Part shown: positions 8,801-19,040 of the stretch, piece by piece
Numbering within the stretch: position 1 is the stretch's first letter
Layout of the letters: each line of letters opens with the position of its first letter
Position numbers and translations under genes: made by a program
Notes under the pieces: generated by a model
Seen by the model: only the letters and a program-made list of their open reading frames with translations
What the model was told of the DNA's origin: nothing
The model's database searches: none
Source: Nocardioides luteus
GTDB taxonomy: Bacteria > Actinomycetota > Actinomycetes > Propionibacteriales > Nocardioidaceae
Assembly: GCF_000960475.2 (NCBI RefSeq)
Contig: NZ_JZDQ02000026.1
Span: 29,202-93,201 of the forward strand
Direction of reading: 5' to 3'
Length of the DNA: 64,000 nt

Positions 8801-10432
8801 ATGGACGGCAGCCAGATCCTCACCACAGTCCTCTTCCTCGCCGTCGTCGCGATCACGATCGGCATCACCTTCTGGGCGAGCCGGCAGACGAAGACGGCGG
8901 CCGACTACTACGCCGGTGGCCGTGGCTTCTCCGGGTTCCAGAACGGTCTCGCGATCGGTGGCGACTACATGTCGGCGGCGTCGTTCCTCGGCATCTCCGG
9001 CGCCATCGCGCTGTCGGGCTACGACGGCTTCCTCTACTCGATCGGCTTCCTCGTCGCCTGGCTGGTGGCCCTGCTGCTGGTCGCCGAGGTCCTGCGCAAC
9101 TCCGGTCGCTACACGATGGCCGACCAGCTGGCGTACCGGATGAAGCAGCGGCCGGTCCGGATGGCGGCCGCGACCTCCACGGTCGTCGTGTCGATCTTCT
9201 ACCTGCTGGCCCAGATGGTGGGTGCGGGCGCCCTGGTGGCCCTGCTGCTCGGCGTCGAGGACCAGGCGGTCAAGAACGTCGTGATCCTGTTCGTCGGCGC
9301 GCTGATGATCTTCTACGTCACCGTCGGCGGGATGAAGGGCACCACCTGGGTCCAGATCGTCAAGGCCGTCCTCCTGATGACCGGCTCGGCGCTGATCGTG
9401 ATCCTGGTGCTCGCGCACTTCGGCTTCAACCTGTCCTCGCTGCTCGGCTCCGCGGCCGAGGCCTCCGGCAAGGGCGACGCGTTCCTGGAGCCCGGCCTGA
9501 AGTACGGCCTGACCTTCACCAGCGAGCTGGACTTCGTCTCGCTCGGGCTCGCCCTGGTGCTCGGCACCGCCGGCCTGCCGCACATCCTGATCCGCTTCTA
9601 CACCGTCCCGACCTCGGCGGACGCCCGCAAGTCGGTGCTGTGGGCGATCGGCCTGATCGGCGTCTTCTACCTGTTCACGCTGGTCCTAGGCTTCGGTGCG
9701 GCCGCGCTGGTCGACCCGACCACCTTCGACAAGGCCGGCAACCTGGCGGCGCCGTTGCTCGCCCAGGAGGTCGGTGGCGGTGACGGCTCCGTCGGTGGCG
9801 CCGTGCTGCTGGCCCTCATCTCCGCGGTCGCCTTCGCCACGATCCTCGCCGTGGTCGCGGGGCTGACGCTGACCTCGTCGGTCTCCGTCGCCCACGACAT
9901 CTACAACTCGGTGATCAAGCGCGGCAAGGCCACCGAGAAGGAGGAGCTGAAGGTCTCACGCTGGGCCGCGGCGGGCATCGGCCTGGTCGCGATCCTGCTG
10001 GCCATCCCGGCACAGTCGCTGAACATCGCGTTCCTGGTGGCGCTGGCCTTCGCGGTCGCCGCCTCGGCGAACCTCCCGGCGATCATCTACAACATGTTCT
10101 GGGCGCGGTTCAACACCCGCGGTGCGGTCTGGTCGATCTACGGCGGCCTGATCTCCTGCGTCGGCCTGGTCTTCTTCTCGCCGGTCGTCTCCGGCAAGAC
10201 GGCCGTCGACGCGGTCACGGGCGACACGATCTCCGCGTCGCTGTTCCCGCTCGGCGTGGACTTCTCCTGGTTCCCGCTGGAGAACCCGGGCATCATCTCC
10301 ATCCCGCTCGGGTTCTTCCTGGGCTGGCTGGGCACGGTGACCTCGAAGGAGCCCGAGACCGCCGAGCGGTACGTCGAGCTCGAGGTCCGCGCCCTCACCG
10401 GCGCCGGCTCGGAGAAGGCGATCACGCACTGA
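8801..10432 (+). CDS. actP: cation acetate symporter
   Basis: A 543-residue SSS-family symporter of the ActP/MctC group. Landmarks: ADYYAGGRGFSGFQNGLAIG, DYMSAASFLGISG, GGMKGTTWVQIVKAVLL, GLPHILIRFYTVP and TILAVVAGLTLTSSVSVAHD; about 13 hydrophobic segments. It takes up acetate and related short monocarboxylates coupled to a cation. It is the second gene of the DUF485 operon, followed by a strong hairpin terminator and then acs, which activates acetate. AGGAAGG precedes the ATG. Assignment to this subgroup is firm; substrate range is family knowledge. Confidence 0.92.
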   Translation: MDGSQILTTVLFLAVVAITIGITFWASRQTKTAADYYAGGRGFSGFQNGLAIGGDYMSAASFLGISGAIALSGYDGFLYSIGFLVAWLVALLLVAEVLRNSGRYTMADQLAYRMKQRPVRMAAATSTVVVSIFYLLAQMVGAGALVALLLGVEDQAVKNVVILFVGALMIFYVTVGGMKGTTWVQIVKAVLLMTGSALIVILVLAHFGFNLSSLLGSAAEASGKGDAFLEPGLKYGLTFTSELDFVSLGLALVLGTAGLPHILIRFYTVPTSADARKSVLWAIGLIGVFYLFTLVLGFGAAALVDPTTFDKAGNLAAPLLAQEVGGGDGSVGGAVLLALISAVAFATILAVVAGLTLTSSVSVAHDIYNSVIKRGKATEKEELKVSRWAAAGIGLVAILLAIPAQSLNIAFLVALAFAVAASANLPAIIYNMFWARFNTRGAVWSIYGGLISCVGLVFFSPVVSGKTAVDAVTGDTISASLFPLGVDFSWFPLENPGIISIPLGFFLGWLGTVTSKEPETAERYVELEVRALTGAGSEKAITH

Positions 10433-10438
10433 TCCACC

Positions 10439-10486
10439 CGATGGCGGGCCGTCGCTACCTCTGGTTGTGACGACGGCCCGCCATCG
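10439..10486 (+). terminator. hairpin terminator after actP
   Basis: Perfect 16-bp inverted repeat (arms 10439-10454 and 10471-10486, with core GATGGCGGGCCGTCG and its complement), a 16-nt loop, followed by TTCTTTCCCCC. It begins six bases after the actP stop. Confidence 0.8.
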
Positions 10487-10506
10487 TTCTTTCCCCCGCA
10501 CTACCC

Positions 10507-10522
10507 TGTGGCTTGAGCCACA
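10507..10522. promoter_or_regulatory. CRP-like dyad upstream of acs
   Basis: TGTGG-CTTGAG-CCACA, a perfect palindrome that keeps the TGTG/CACA half-sites of CRP-family operators but has G/C in place of A/T at the inner position. It lies 24 bp before the GTG start of acs, so a bound protein would probably block or compete with transcription. Binding is inferred. Confidence 0.55.
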
Positions 10523-10546
10523 CATTTTTCGTACGTAGGAGTCACT

Positions 10547-12514
<1,968 letters not shown>

Positions 12515-12528
12515 TCCTCCTCGGTTTC

Positions 12529-12563
12529 GCGGCCCGGTCATCCCTCGTGGGTGGCCGGGCCGC
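12529..12563 (+). terminator. hairpin terminator after acs
   Basis: Arms GCGGCCCGGTCA (12529-12540) and TGGCCGGGCCGC (12552-12563) pair with one wobble; 11-nt loop. It starts 15 bases after the acs stop. Confidence 0.75.
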
Positions 12564-12643
12564 TTGCTAGGGTCGGTAGCAGGTGTGCCGGGAAGTCTGG
12601 TCGGCGTGAGTTCGACGACCCCTGAGCCTCTGGAGGCCCACTC

Positions 12644-13942
12644 GTGACCGACAACCGCAACCGCCTGTTCACCCGTGGCTCCTGGCTGGAGACGTCGCGT
12701 ACGGCCGAGATCCTCCGGGCCGAGACGACCGGTGGCATCCTCCTCATCGTCGGTGCGGTGATCGCCGTCGTCCTCGCCAACAGCCCTTGGCGGGAGGCCT
12801 ACGAGGCGGTGCGCGACTTCCGTATCGGGCCGGCCGCGCTCCACCTCGATCTGAGCATCGGGGCGTGGGCGGCGGACGGCCTGCTGGCGATCTTCTTCTT
12901 CGTCGCCGGCCTGGAGCTCAAGCGGGAGTTCGTCGCCGGTGACCTGCGCGACCCGCGCCGGGCGGCGCTTCCGATCGCCGCCGCCGTCGGCGGCATGGTG
13001 GTGCCGGCCGCCGTCTACGTCGCGGTGAACCTCCTCGACGACGGCTCGCTGTCGGGCTGGGCGGTGCCGGTCGCCACCGACATCGCCTTCGCGGTCGCCA
13101 TCCTGGCCGTCATCTCCACCCACCTGCCTGCCGGGCTCCGTACGTTCCTGCTCACCCTCGCCGTGGTCGACGACCTGCTCGGGATCATCATCATCGCGGT
13201 CTTCTTCACCTCCGAGCTCCACATCGGGATCCTGTTGCTGGCGCTCGTGCCGATCGCGCTCTTCGGGGTGCTGGTGCAGCGCCGCGTACGCAGCCCGTGG
13301 CTGCTCATCCCGCTCGCCCTGATCGCCTGGGCGCTCGTGCACGCGAGCGGCGTCCACGCCACCGTGGCCGGGGTGCTGCTCGGCTTCACCGTGCCGGTGC
13401 TCCGCAAGAACCCCGAGTCCAAGCGCGGCTACGCCGAGCACCTGGAGCACCTGACCCGGCCGATCTCGGCCGGGGTGGCGGTGCCGATCTTCGCCTTCTT
13501 CGCCGCAGGCGTCTCGCTCGGCGGCTGGAAGGGCATCGCGGGTTCGGTCACCGACCCGGTCGCGCTCGGCATCATCGCCGGCCTGGTCCTCGGCAAGCCC
13601 ATCGGCATCGCCGGATCGACCTGGCTCCTGTCCACCTTCACCAAGGCCTCGCTCGACGACGACCTGGCGTGGTCCGACGTGATCGGGATGGCGATGCTGG
13701 CCGGGATCGGGTTCACCGTCTCGCTGCTGATCGGCGAGCTCGCCTTCCACGACCAACCGGCCGTGCACGACCACATGAAGGTCGGTGTCCTCTTCGGTTC
13801 GGTGCTCGCCGCACTGCTGGCGACGGTGGTGCTGCGCGCGCGGAACCAGGTCTACAAGCGCATCGAGCAGCTGGAGACTCTCGACGTCAACAAGGACGGC
13901 GTGCCGGACGTGTTCGAGGATGATCCGGGTCGGGACCGGTAA
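12644..13942 (+). CDS. nhaA: Na+/H+ antiporter NhaA
   Basis: A 432-residue antiporter with about 12 hydrophobic segments. It has the essential aspartates in ATDIAFAVAIL and VVDDLLGIIII, and the family motif FFFVAGLELKREFVAGDL. It exchanges cytosolic Na+ for external protons for pH and salt control. The C-terminus carries an extra tail with an EF-hand-like LDVNKDGVPDVFEDD segment that could bind calcium (observation only). GTG start preceded by GGAGG. Next to two sodium-coupled symporters, it may help recycle imported Na+ (inference). Confidence 0.95.
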   Translation: MTDNRNRLFTRGSWLETSRTAEILRAETTGGILLIVGAVIAVVLANSPWREAYEAVRDFRIGPAALHLDLSIGAWAADGLLAIFFFVAGLELKREFVAGDLRDPRRAALPIAAAVGGMVVPAAVYVAVNLLDDGSLSGWAVPVATDIAFAVAILAVISTHLPAGLRTFLLTLAVVDDLLGIIIIAVFFTSELHIGILLLALVPIALFGVLVQRRVRSPWLLIPLALIAWALVHASGVHATVAGVLLGFTVPVLRKNPESKRGYAEHLEHLTRPISAGVAVPIFAFFAAGVSLGGWKGIAGSVTDPVALGIIAGLVLGKPIGIAGSTWLLSTFTKASLDDDLAWSDVIGMAMLAGIGFTVSLLIGELAFHDQPAVHDHMKVGVLFGSVLAALLATVVLRARNQVYKRIEQLETLDVNKDGVPDVFEDDPGRDR

Positions 13943-13984
13943 GGTCGTGGGCGCTCCCCAACACACGTTCAGCGAAGGGTTCCC

Positions 13985-14392
13985 ATGGCAGTCGACATCG
14001 TGAAGTCCCCGGGCGGCGAGGACCCGACGATCGGGAAGCTCGTCGTCGACGCCACTCGCGACATCTCCGAGCTCGTCAACAAGGAGATCACGCTCGCCAA
14101 ACAGGAGCTCAAGGTCTCGGTGACCAACGCCGGCGTCGGCATCGGCCTCTTCGCCGCCGCCGCGTTTCTGCTCGTCCTCGCCGTGATCATGCTGTCCGTC
14201 TCGGTCGCCTACTTCATCCACTGGGCCGGCCTCGGCCTGCACTGGTCCTTCCTCATCGTCTTCGGCTTCTACGTGCTCCTCGCCGGCCTCCTCGGGTTCA
14301 TCGGCGTGCTCAAGGTCAAGAAGGTCAAGGCCCCCGAGAAGGCGATTGCACAGGGCAAGGAAATCCCGCGGGCTCTCAAGGGCCAGCGCTGA
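13985..14392 (+). CDS. phage holin family (Holin-X type) membrane protein
   Basis: A 135-residue protein of the actinobacterial Holin-X family (PF07332). The N-terminus has GKLVVDATRDISELVNKEITLAKQELK, an amphipathic helix typical of the family. Two membrane segments follow (around 51-73 and 84-106), then a Lys-rich tail. Despite the name these are chromosomal housekeeping-type proteins, not evidence of prophage. The M. tuberculosis equivalent in this gene order is probably Rv3669. GAAGGG precedes the ATG. Confidence 0.82.
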   Translation: MAVDIVKSPGGEDPTIGKLVVDATRDISELVNKEITLAKQELKVSVTNAGVGIGLFAAAAFLLVLAVIMLSVSVAYFIHWAGLGLHWSFLIVFGFYVLLAGLLGFIGVLKVKKVKAPEKAIAQGKEIPRALKGQR

Positions 14393-14404
14393 CCCCTCCC
14401 CGCC

Positions 14405-14446
14405 GAGGCGTCACCCCCGTCGGCCGAGGCGTCACATGTGTGGGCC
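14405..14446. repeat. half-copy of the 21-bp-unit intergenic element
   Basis: Two direct 21-bp units (14405-14425 and 14426-14446), each starting GAGGCGTCAC and ending GGCC. They match the left-arm units of the full palindromic elements at 15475-15624 and 31857-31943, but no inverted right arm follows here. Confidence 0.8.
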
Positions 14447-14479
14447 ATTTGCCGTCCACAGGGCCCACTGGGTCCGAAG

Positions 14480-14488
14480 TTATCCACA
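14480..14488 (+). promoter_or_regulatory. DnaA-box-like 9-mer
   Basis: TTATCCACA, identical to the consensus DnaA box, 51 bp before the AbiEi/DUF559 gene. Only one copy is present here, so an origin is not indicated; it could titrate DnaA or be chance. Confidence 0.35.
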
Positions 14489-14539
14489 GCCTCTGAAAAG
14501 GCGGATGATTTCGTACGCAACCTGGCGCACGCTGCGGCC

Positions 14540-15472
14540 ATGAATCTCTCACTCGTCAAGACCGACGGCCCGCTGCCGGAGCGACCCTTCACCACGTCCG
14601 ACATCGAGTCGGTCGCGACCAACCGATACGCACTCGCGCAGGCGATCAGCCATGGCGACGTGCGCCGCCCTTTCCGAGGTGTCTATCTCGCGGCCCAGGC
14701 CGAGGACGATCCGGTGAAGCGCGCCGAGGCGCTCGTGCAGGTGGTGTCCGAGCACCAGGTGATCAGCGACCGGACCGCAGCCTGGGTCCACGGCATCAAC
14801 ACCTTCACCCAGACGGAGATGGCGCAGCCTCCGGCCGTGGAGACGTGCGCCGTCCGCGGCCACACCCGCACGCGGCGCCCGGGCACCGACGGTCGATCGC
14901 GCGACCTCCTTCCCGAGGACATCACGGTCATCGGCGGCGTACGTGTGACGACGCCGCTCCGCACCGCGCTCGACCTCGGCTGCAATCTGAACCGCCGGGA
15001 GGCGATGGCTGCGCTCAACGAGTTCGCCCGACACCACGGGATCACGCGGAGCGCACTCGACGAGCAGCTGCCCCGCTTCCGCGGGCGCCGGGGCGTCGTC
15101 CAGCTCCGCGAGCTCGTCCCACTTCTCAACCGCCGCCTCGAGTCCCAGCGCGAGTCCTGGACCCTGCTGGCGATCAGCGACGCCGGCCTCCCTCTCCCGG
15201 AGGCGCAGGTATGGGTCGACGTCGAAGGCATCCCGACCTACCGCCTCGACTTCGCCTATCGGCTCGCCAAGGTCGCGATCGAATACGACGGCGAGGACCA
15301 CGACGACCCCGACCAGCGCATCTACGACGAGGAACGTCGAGGCTGGCTGATCGATCACGGCTGGACGATCGTCATCGTGCGAAAGGGCGACTTCACCGGC
15401 GACCGTCTCGACATCTGGCTCCGGGAGATCAAGGACGCCCTGACCCCGACCTACTCCGCCCGCCGCTTCTGA
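14540..15472 (+). CDS. AbiEi-antitoxin-like / DUF559 domain protein
   Basis: A 310-residue protein. The N-terminal part (residues 15-80) has an AbiEi-type winged-helix look: TNRYALAQAISHGDVRRPFRGVYLA. A middle region includes RVTTPLRTALDLGC. The C-terminal DUF559 domain resembles very-short-patch-repair endonucleases: YRLDFAYRLAKVAIEYDGEDHDD then DEERRGWLIDHGWTIVIVRKGD, with candidate catalytic D and E residues. Such proteins are common solitary genes in actinobacteria; no partner toxin is adjacent. The ATG lacks a clear ribosome-binding site. It is bracketed by copies of the 21-bp repeat element, and a DnaA-box-like 9-mer lies upstream. Function is unproven. Confidence 0.75.
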   Translation: MNLSLVKTDGPLPERPFTTSDIESVATNRYALAQAISHGDVRRPFRGVYLAAQAEDDPVKRAEALVQVVSEHQVISDRTAAWVHGINTFTQTEMAQPPAVETCAVRGHTRTRRPGTDGRSRDLLPEDITVIGGVRVTTPLRTALDLGCNLNRREAMAALNEFARHHGITRSALDEQLPRFRGRRGVVQLRELVPLLNRRLESQRESWTLLAISDAGLPLPEAQVWVDVEGIPTYRLDFAYRLAKVAIEYDGEDHDDPDQRIYDEERRGWLIDHGWTIVIVRKGDFTGDRLDIWLREIKDALTPTYSARRF

Positions 15473-15474
15473 TC

Positions 15475-15624
15475 GAAGCGTCACCCCCGTCGGCCGAGGC
15501 GTCACCCGCGCAGGCCGAGGCGTCACTCCCGTCGGCCGAGTTGGCATCGCGTTGCCAACTCGGCCGACGTACGTGACGTCTCGGCCGACCTGCCCGACGC
15601 CTCGGCCGACCTGGCTGACGCCTC
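15475..15624. repeat. full 21-bp-unit palindromic element between convergent genes
   Basis: Three direct 21-bp units (15475-15495, 15496-15516, 15517-15537; pattern GAGGCGTCAC-n3-CGTCGGCC), a perfect central hairpin GAGTTGGCA/TGCCAACTC with 6-nt loop (15538-15561), then three inverted units (15562-15582, 15583-15603, 15604-15624). The two 72-nt arms are imperfectly complementary. It fills the whole gap between the DUF559 stop and the MarP-like stop, so it could act as a bidirectional terminator, but the modular structure is far larger than needed for that. Confidence 0.85.
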
Positions 15625-15632
15625 GGCGGGGG

Positions 15633-16811
15633 TCAGCCGGCGCAGGCCCCGGTGTCGACAGCAGCAGTCTCGGAGCGAGCCTGGCGAGCGATGTCGATGA
15701 CCTGGTCGGTCGTGAGGGCATAGCCGGTCTCGGAGTCGGTGACCGAGGCGGCGAAGACGACGCCGACGACGTCGCCCTCGGAGTCGACGATGGGACCGCC
15801 GGAGTTGCCGGGGCGGATGAGGCCGCGTACGGAGTAGACGTCGCGGATGACGGTGCCGACACCGTAGATGTCGGGCGAGCGGAGGCGCTGCTCGGCACGG
15901 ATACGACCGGGCTGTACGTCGAAGGGGCCGTCCTGCGGATAGCCCAGGACCGCGATCGGGTCCTCGGCGGCGGCCGTGCTGTCGAAATCGAGACGCTTGA
16001 GGTCGCCGCCGCCCTTGAACTTCAGGACGGCGATGTCGATCTCGGGGTCGTAGTGGACGACCTTGGCATCGTTGGCACCGTCACCGATGATCACGTTGGG
16101 ATCGTCGACACCGGCCACCACGTGGGCGTTGGTCATCAGGTAGCCGCGCCCGATCACGAACCCGGTGCCCTCGACGCCCTTTCCACACTCGTTGGCGCCA
16201 CGGATCTTGAGGACCGACTCGCCGGCGCGTACGACATCGGGGTCGGTGAGCATGCGCCGCGGGCCGGGGCCGACCTCGACGATCCGCTCACGGGCGAACG
16301 GCTCGAGGTAGCGCGGGAAGAACGAGGTGCCGACGACGTCGTTGAACGCGCGCAGCGCGCGGTCGGCGGGCGACGGCATGATCGAGTCGACCTTGGCAAG
16401 GATCGCCGAGCCGCGTACGGCCGGGGTGAGCCCGTTGATCTGCGCCCCCGAGACCGCGACCCCGAGCGCCCAGGCGACCACCAGCACGGCAGCCGCGCTG
16501 AGCAACGCGCCGCCGAGAGCGTCGACGATCCGCGCCGGCTGCCAGGTGATCTCGTCGCGCACGCGTACGCCGCCGTACTGCAGCACCGCCTGGCCGATCG
16601 AGGCGCAGGCGATCACGATGAACAGGGCGCCCAGCGAGACCCACAGCGACGGCGCCGCGCTGCCGAGCACCTTCGGCGCCAGCCAGATGCCGATGAAGCC
16701 GCCGAGCAGCAGTCCGCCGGTCGCGAAGGCGCCGGTGATGAAGCCCTGCCAGTATCCCGAGAGCGCATAGGCCCCGACGAGGACGATCAGGATCCAATCA
16801 AGAAAGTTCAC
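15633..16811 (-). CDS. marP: MarP-like membrane serine protease
   Basis: A 392-residue protein with four N-terminal membrane helices of the CvpA type (residues 1-125), a linker, then a chymotrypsin-like periplasmic protease. Triad: H230 in TNAHVVAG, D259 in EIDIAVLK and S337 in RPGNSGGP. Cysteines C209 and C390 match the placement of the disulfide of M. tuberculosis MarP (Rv3671c). MarP is needed for acid and oxidative stress resistance by processing a peptidoglycan hydrolase. GTG start overlaps the Nudix stop by 4 bp. The neighbouring nth, TlpA-like and Nudix genes are in the same order as Rv3674c-Rv3671c. Confidence 0.93.
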   Translation of the reverse strand: MNFLDWILIVLVGAYALSGYWQGFITGAFATGGLLLGGFIGIWLAPKVLGSAAPSLWVSLGALFIVIACASIGQAVLQYGGVRVRDEITWQPARIVDALGGALLSAAAVLVVAWALGVAVSGAQINGLTPAVRGSAILAKVDSIMPSPADRALRAFNDVVGTSFFPRYLEPFARERIVEVGPGPRRMLTDPDVVRAGESVLKIRGANECGKGVEGTGFVIGRGYLMTNAHVVAGVDDPNVIIGDGANDAKVVHYDPEIDIAVLKFKGGGDLKRLDFDSTAAAEDPIAVLGYPQDGPFDVQPGRIRAEQRLRSPDIYGVGTVIRDVYSVRGLIRPGNSGGPIVDSEGDVVGVVFAASVTDSETGYALTTDQVIDIARQARSETAAVDTGACAG

Positions 16812-17497
16812 GGCCGATTCCGTTCGCGTCCCTGCAGCATGTATTCGGGCAACTCCTTGATCGGGGCGTCCGGAATCTCCGAGATCCACCCGAGATAGGT
16901 GAAGAACCGGTTGATGATTCCACCTGTGAAGCCCCAGAGGATGACATCCTTCTCCGGTCCGATCAAGAACGCGGGCATCAGCCATCCGCCGCGCCCCGGC
17001 GAACCCACCTGGATCCGGTGGGCCGGATCCATCAGATCGGACAACGGCACCCGATAGACCGCGTGCACCTCCTCGACCGAGTGCGTCGTCACCGGCGACG
17101 GCTCGCGCCACCACGCGATGATCGGCACCACGGCATGGTTGGAGAACGGGATCCACAGCGCCGGAAGCCGCCCGACCACGTCGACACCGGTCGGGTCGAG
17201 CCCGGTCTCCTCCCATGCCTCCCGGAGCGCCGCCTCCTCGGCGGTCTCGCCCGGATCGAGCCGGCCGCCGGGGAACGACACCTGACCGGGGTGGGAGCGC
17301 ATCGTGTGCGAGCGCTCGGTCAGCAGCAGATCGGGACCCTCGGGACCCTCACCGAAGAGCATCAGGACAGCCGACTCCCGAGCACTCCCGTCGGCGGGCG
17401 GCAGGAACTGCGAGATGTCCTCGCCCTGGATCCGCGCGGCGGCGTCGATGATCTCCTCGAACCACTCCGGCCGCGCGCCGTTCCTGCCCACGCTCAC
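16808..17497 (-). CDS. CoA-pyrophosphatase-type Nudix hydrolase
   Basis: A 229-residue Nudix protein. The Nudix box is complete (GGRLDPGETAEEAALREAWEETGL around residues 80-103, with the G-x5-E-x7-RE-x2-EE-x-G pattern). Upstream is LLTERSHTMRSHPGQVSFPGG, which resembles the CoA-specific UPF0035 signature of CoA diphosphatases. It likely hydrolyses CoA or related dinucleotides. Start is a GTG overlapping the preceding TlpA-like stop by 4 bp, and its own stop overlaps marP. Positional equivalent of M. tuberculosis Rv3672c. Confidence 0.87.
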   Translation of the reverse strand: MSVGRNGARPEWFEEIIDAAARIQGEDISQFLPPADGSARESAVLMLFGEGPEGPDLLLTERSHTMRSHPGQVSFPGGRLDPGETAEEAALREAWEETGLDPTGVDVVGRLPALWIPFSNHAVVPIIAWWREPSPVTTHSVEEVHAVYRVPLSDLMDPAHRIQVGSPGRGGWLMPAFLIGPEKDVILWGFTGGIINRFFTYLGWISEIPDAPIKELPEYMLQGRERNRP

Positions 17498-18126
17498 AGC
17501 GTGATCCCCAGCTTCTTCTCCACGAGCTCCTTCACCTGGGCCGCACTCTTCATGCCACCCATCTGCAGCAGCTCCACCTTGCCGGAGGAGGAGAGCACGT
17601 ACGTCGCCGGAACCGCTCGCGCGGTGAGCGGCCCGCCCTGCAGCTCACCGCCGGGATCGGCGTACATCGGGAAGGTCACCCCGCGCGAGATCGCCTCCTC
17701 GAGCGCGACCCCAGGGACGGTGTCCATGACGTCGATGCCGATGACCGGGACCTGGTCGCCGTAGGTCTCGTAGAACGACTGGAGCGCGGGCATCTCCTCC
17801 TTGCAGGGCGCACAGAAGCCCTGGAAGAGGTTGATCACCAGCGGTCCCTCGAACGAGGCGAGGTCGGCGGCCTCACCACCACCGAGGCAGGGCAGCTCGA
17901 TCGACGGCAGCCCGCCGTCGCTGGCGGAACCGGGCTGACAGGCCTCCACCTTCGATGCCTTCTTGGCCGCGACCATCTCCGCGGTGGCGACGTTCACCTT
18001 GGACGAAGAGGGCTTGTCGGCCAGCGGCGCGCCGGACTGCCCGCCTCCAGCCGAGGGCTCGGTGCCACAGCCGGCCAGGACGGCCAGCAGGACAGCAGCG
18101 ACCGCCGCACCACGACGACGGACCAT
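17494..18126 (-). CDS. TlpA-like thioredoxin-fold lipoprotein
   Basis: A 210-residue exported lipoprotein. The signal peptide ends in lipobox LAGC with lipidated C20. A thioredoxin/TlpA fold (about residues 75-210) carries active-site CAPC (105-108) in FQGFCAPCKEEMPAL, plus the cis-proline segment RAVPATYVL. It is probably a periplasmic thiol-disulfide oxidoreductase; a plausible partner is the disulfide in the neighbouring MarP-like protease (inference). ATG start overlaps the nth stop by one base (TGATG). Corresponds in order to Rv3673c. Confidence 0.88.
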   Translation of the reverse strand: MVRRRGAAVAAVLLAVLAGCGTEPSAGGGQSGAPLADKPSSSKVNVATAEMVAAKKASKVEACQPGSASDGGLPSIELPCLGGGEAADLASFEGPLVINLFQGFCAPCKEEMPALQSFYETYGDQVPVIGIDVMDTVPGVALEEAISRGVTFPMYADPGGELQGGPLTARAVPATYVLSSSGKVELLQMGGMKSAAQVKELVEKKLGITL

Positions 18127-18842
18127 CAGTTGCGGCCCTCCGTGCGGACCAGCTTGGCCGCGGCGACCGGGTCGGTCGGCCCCTCCCCGTACGCAGGGCA
18201 CAGCTGCGACACCGGGCAGGCACCGCACGCGGGCTTCTGGGCGTGACAGATCCGTCGTCCGTGCCAGATCACGTGGTGGGACAGCATCGTCCAGTCGCGC
18301 TTCTCGAAGAGCGCGCCGACCTCGTGCTCGACCTTGACCGGGTCCTTCTCGGTCGTCCAGCCGAAGCGGCGCGAGAGCCGGCCGAAGTGGGTGTCGACGG
18401 TGATGCCGGGCTTGCCGAAGGCGTTGCCGAGCACCACGTTGGCGGTCTTGCGCCCGACACCGGGCAGCTTCACCAGCTGCTCCAGGCGCGAGGGCACCTC
18501 CCCGTCGTACTCCTCCACCAGCACCGCGCTGAGCTTCAGCAGCGCGTCGGTCTTGGCGCGGAAGAAGCCGAGCGGCCCGACCAGCTGCTCCAGGTGCTCC
18601 CGGGGGGCCGCGGCCATCTCCTTCGCCGTCGGGTAGGCCGCGAACAGGGCGGGCGAGGCCAGGTTGACCCGCTTGTCGGTCGTCTGGGCGCTCAGCACCG
18701 TGACGACCAGGCACTCGAAGGGATTGGTGAAGTCGAGCTCGGCCTTCGCATCCGGGTAGGTCTCACCGAGGATGCGGTCGATCCGACGGGCACGACGCAC
18801 CAGACCCAGGCGCGTCTCAGTCGCAAACTTCTGGGCAGGCAC
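18126..18842 (-). CDS. nth: endonuclease III
   Basis: A 238-residue base-excision-repair glycosylase/AP lyase for oxidised pyrimidines. The helix-hairpin-helix LPGVGRKTANVVLG has catalytic K132, and D150 lies in TVDTHFGR. The 4Fe-4S cluster cysteines C199, C206, C209 and C215 follow C-x6-C-x2-C-x5-C. GTG start is chosen by alignment of the N-terminus; there are slightly more upstream codons than in short homologues. First gene of the nth-tlpA-nudix-marP operon, as in M. tuberculosis. Confidence 0.96.
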   Translation of the reverse strand: MPAQKFATETRLGLVRRARRIDRILGETYPDAKAELDFTNPFECLVVTVLSAQTTDKRVNLASPALFAAYPTAKEMAAAPREHLEQLVGPLGFFRAKTDALLKLSAVLVEEYDGEVPSRLEQLVKLPGVGRKTANVVLGNAFGKPGITVDTHFGRLSRRFGWTTEKDPVKVEHEVGALFEKRDWTMLSHHVIWHGRRICHAQKPACGACPVSQLCPAYGEGPTDPVAAAKLVRTEGRN

Positions 18843-18932
18843 GCAGCAAGGCTACGCGGCCGCACCGACAATGCCGATCCGGCCCAGCAGACGGCTAGCA
18901 CAAATACCGCCGCGCCCATGCACTTTCTGGGG

Positions 18933-18953
18933 TTATCGGTGGCTTATCGGTGG
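18933..18953. repeat. tandem TTATCGGTGG repeat upstream of crp
   Basis: TTATCGGTGG occurs at 18933-18942 and again at 18944-18953, an 11-bp period (one helical turn), 13 bp before the CRP-like site. It looks like a tandem operator or part of the crp promoter; no regulator is identified. Confidence 0.5.
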
Positions 18954-18965
18954 GGGATGTGCACC

Positions 18966-18981
18966 TGTGAGACGTTCCACA
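18966..18981. promoter_or_regulatory. CRP-like site in front of crp
   Basis: TGTGA-GACGTT-CCACA, one perfect half-site and one with a single change (C for T) relative to TGTGA-N6-TCACA. It lies 60-75 bp before the crp start, fitting autoregulation. Inferred from the match. Confidence 0.6.
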
Positions 18982-19040
18982 GATAGGATTCCCGGTGTAA
19001 TACCCGCGGATGTGGGGAAAATCCAGGAGGAATGGCCGCA

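Noticed and set aside
13985..14392. Prophage remnant suggested by the holin-family protein
   Set aside because: Holin-X proteins are widespread chromosomal proteins in actinobacteria, and no other phage genes are present.
14480..14488. Replication origin
   Set aside because: Single DnaA-box-like 9-mer, no AT-rich region and no dnaA/dnaN genes nearby.
14405..15624. 21-bp repeats as a CRISPR array
   Set aside because: Units are contiguous with no unique spacers and include inverted copies; no cas genes are nearby.
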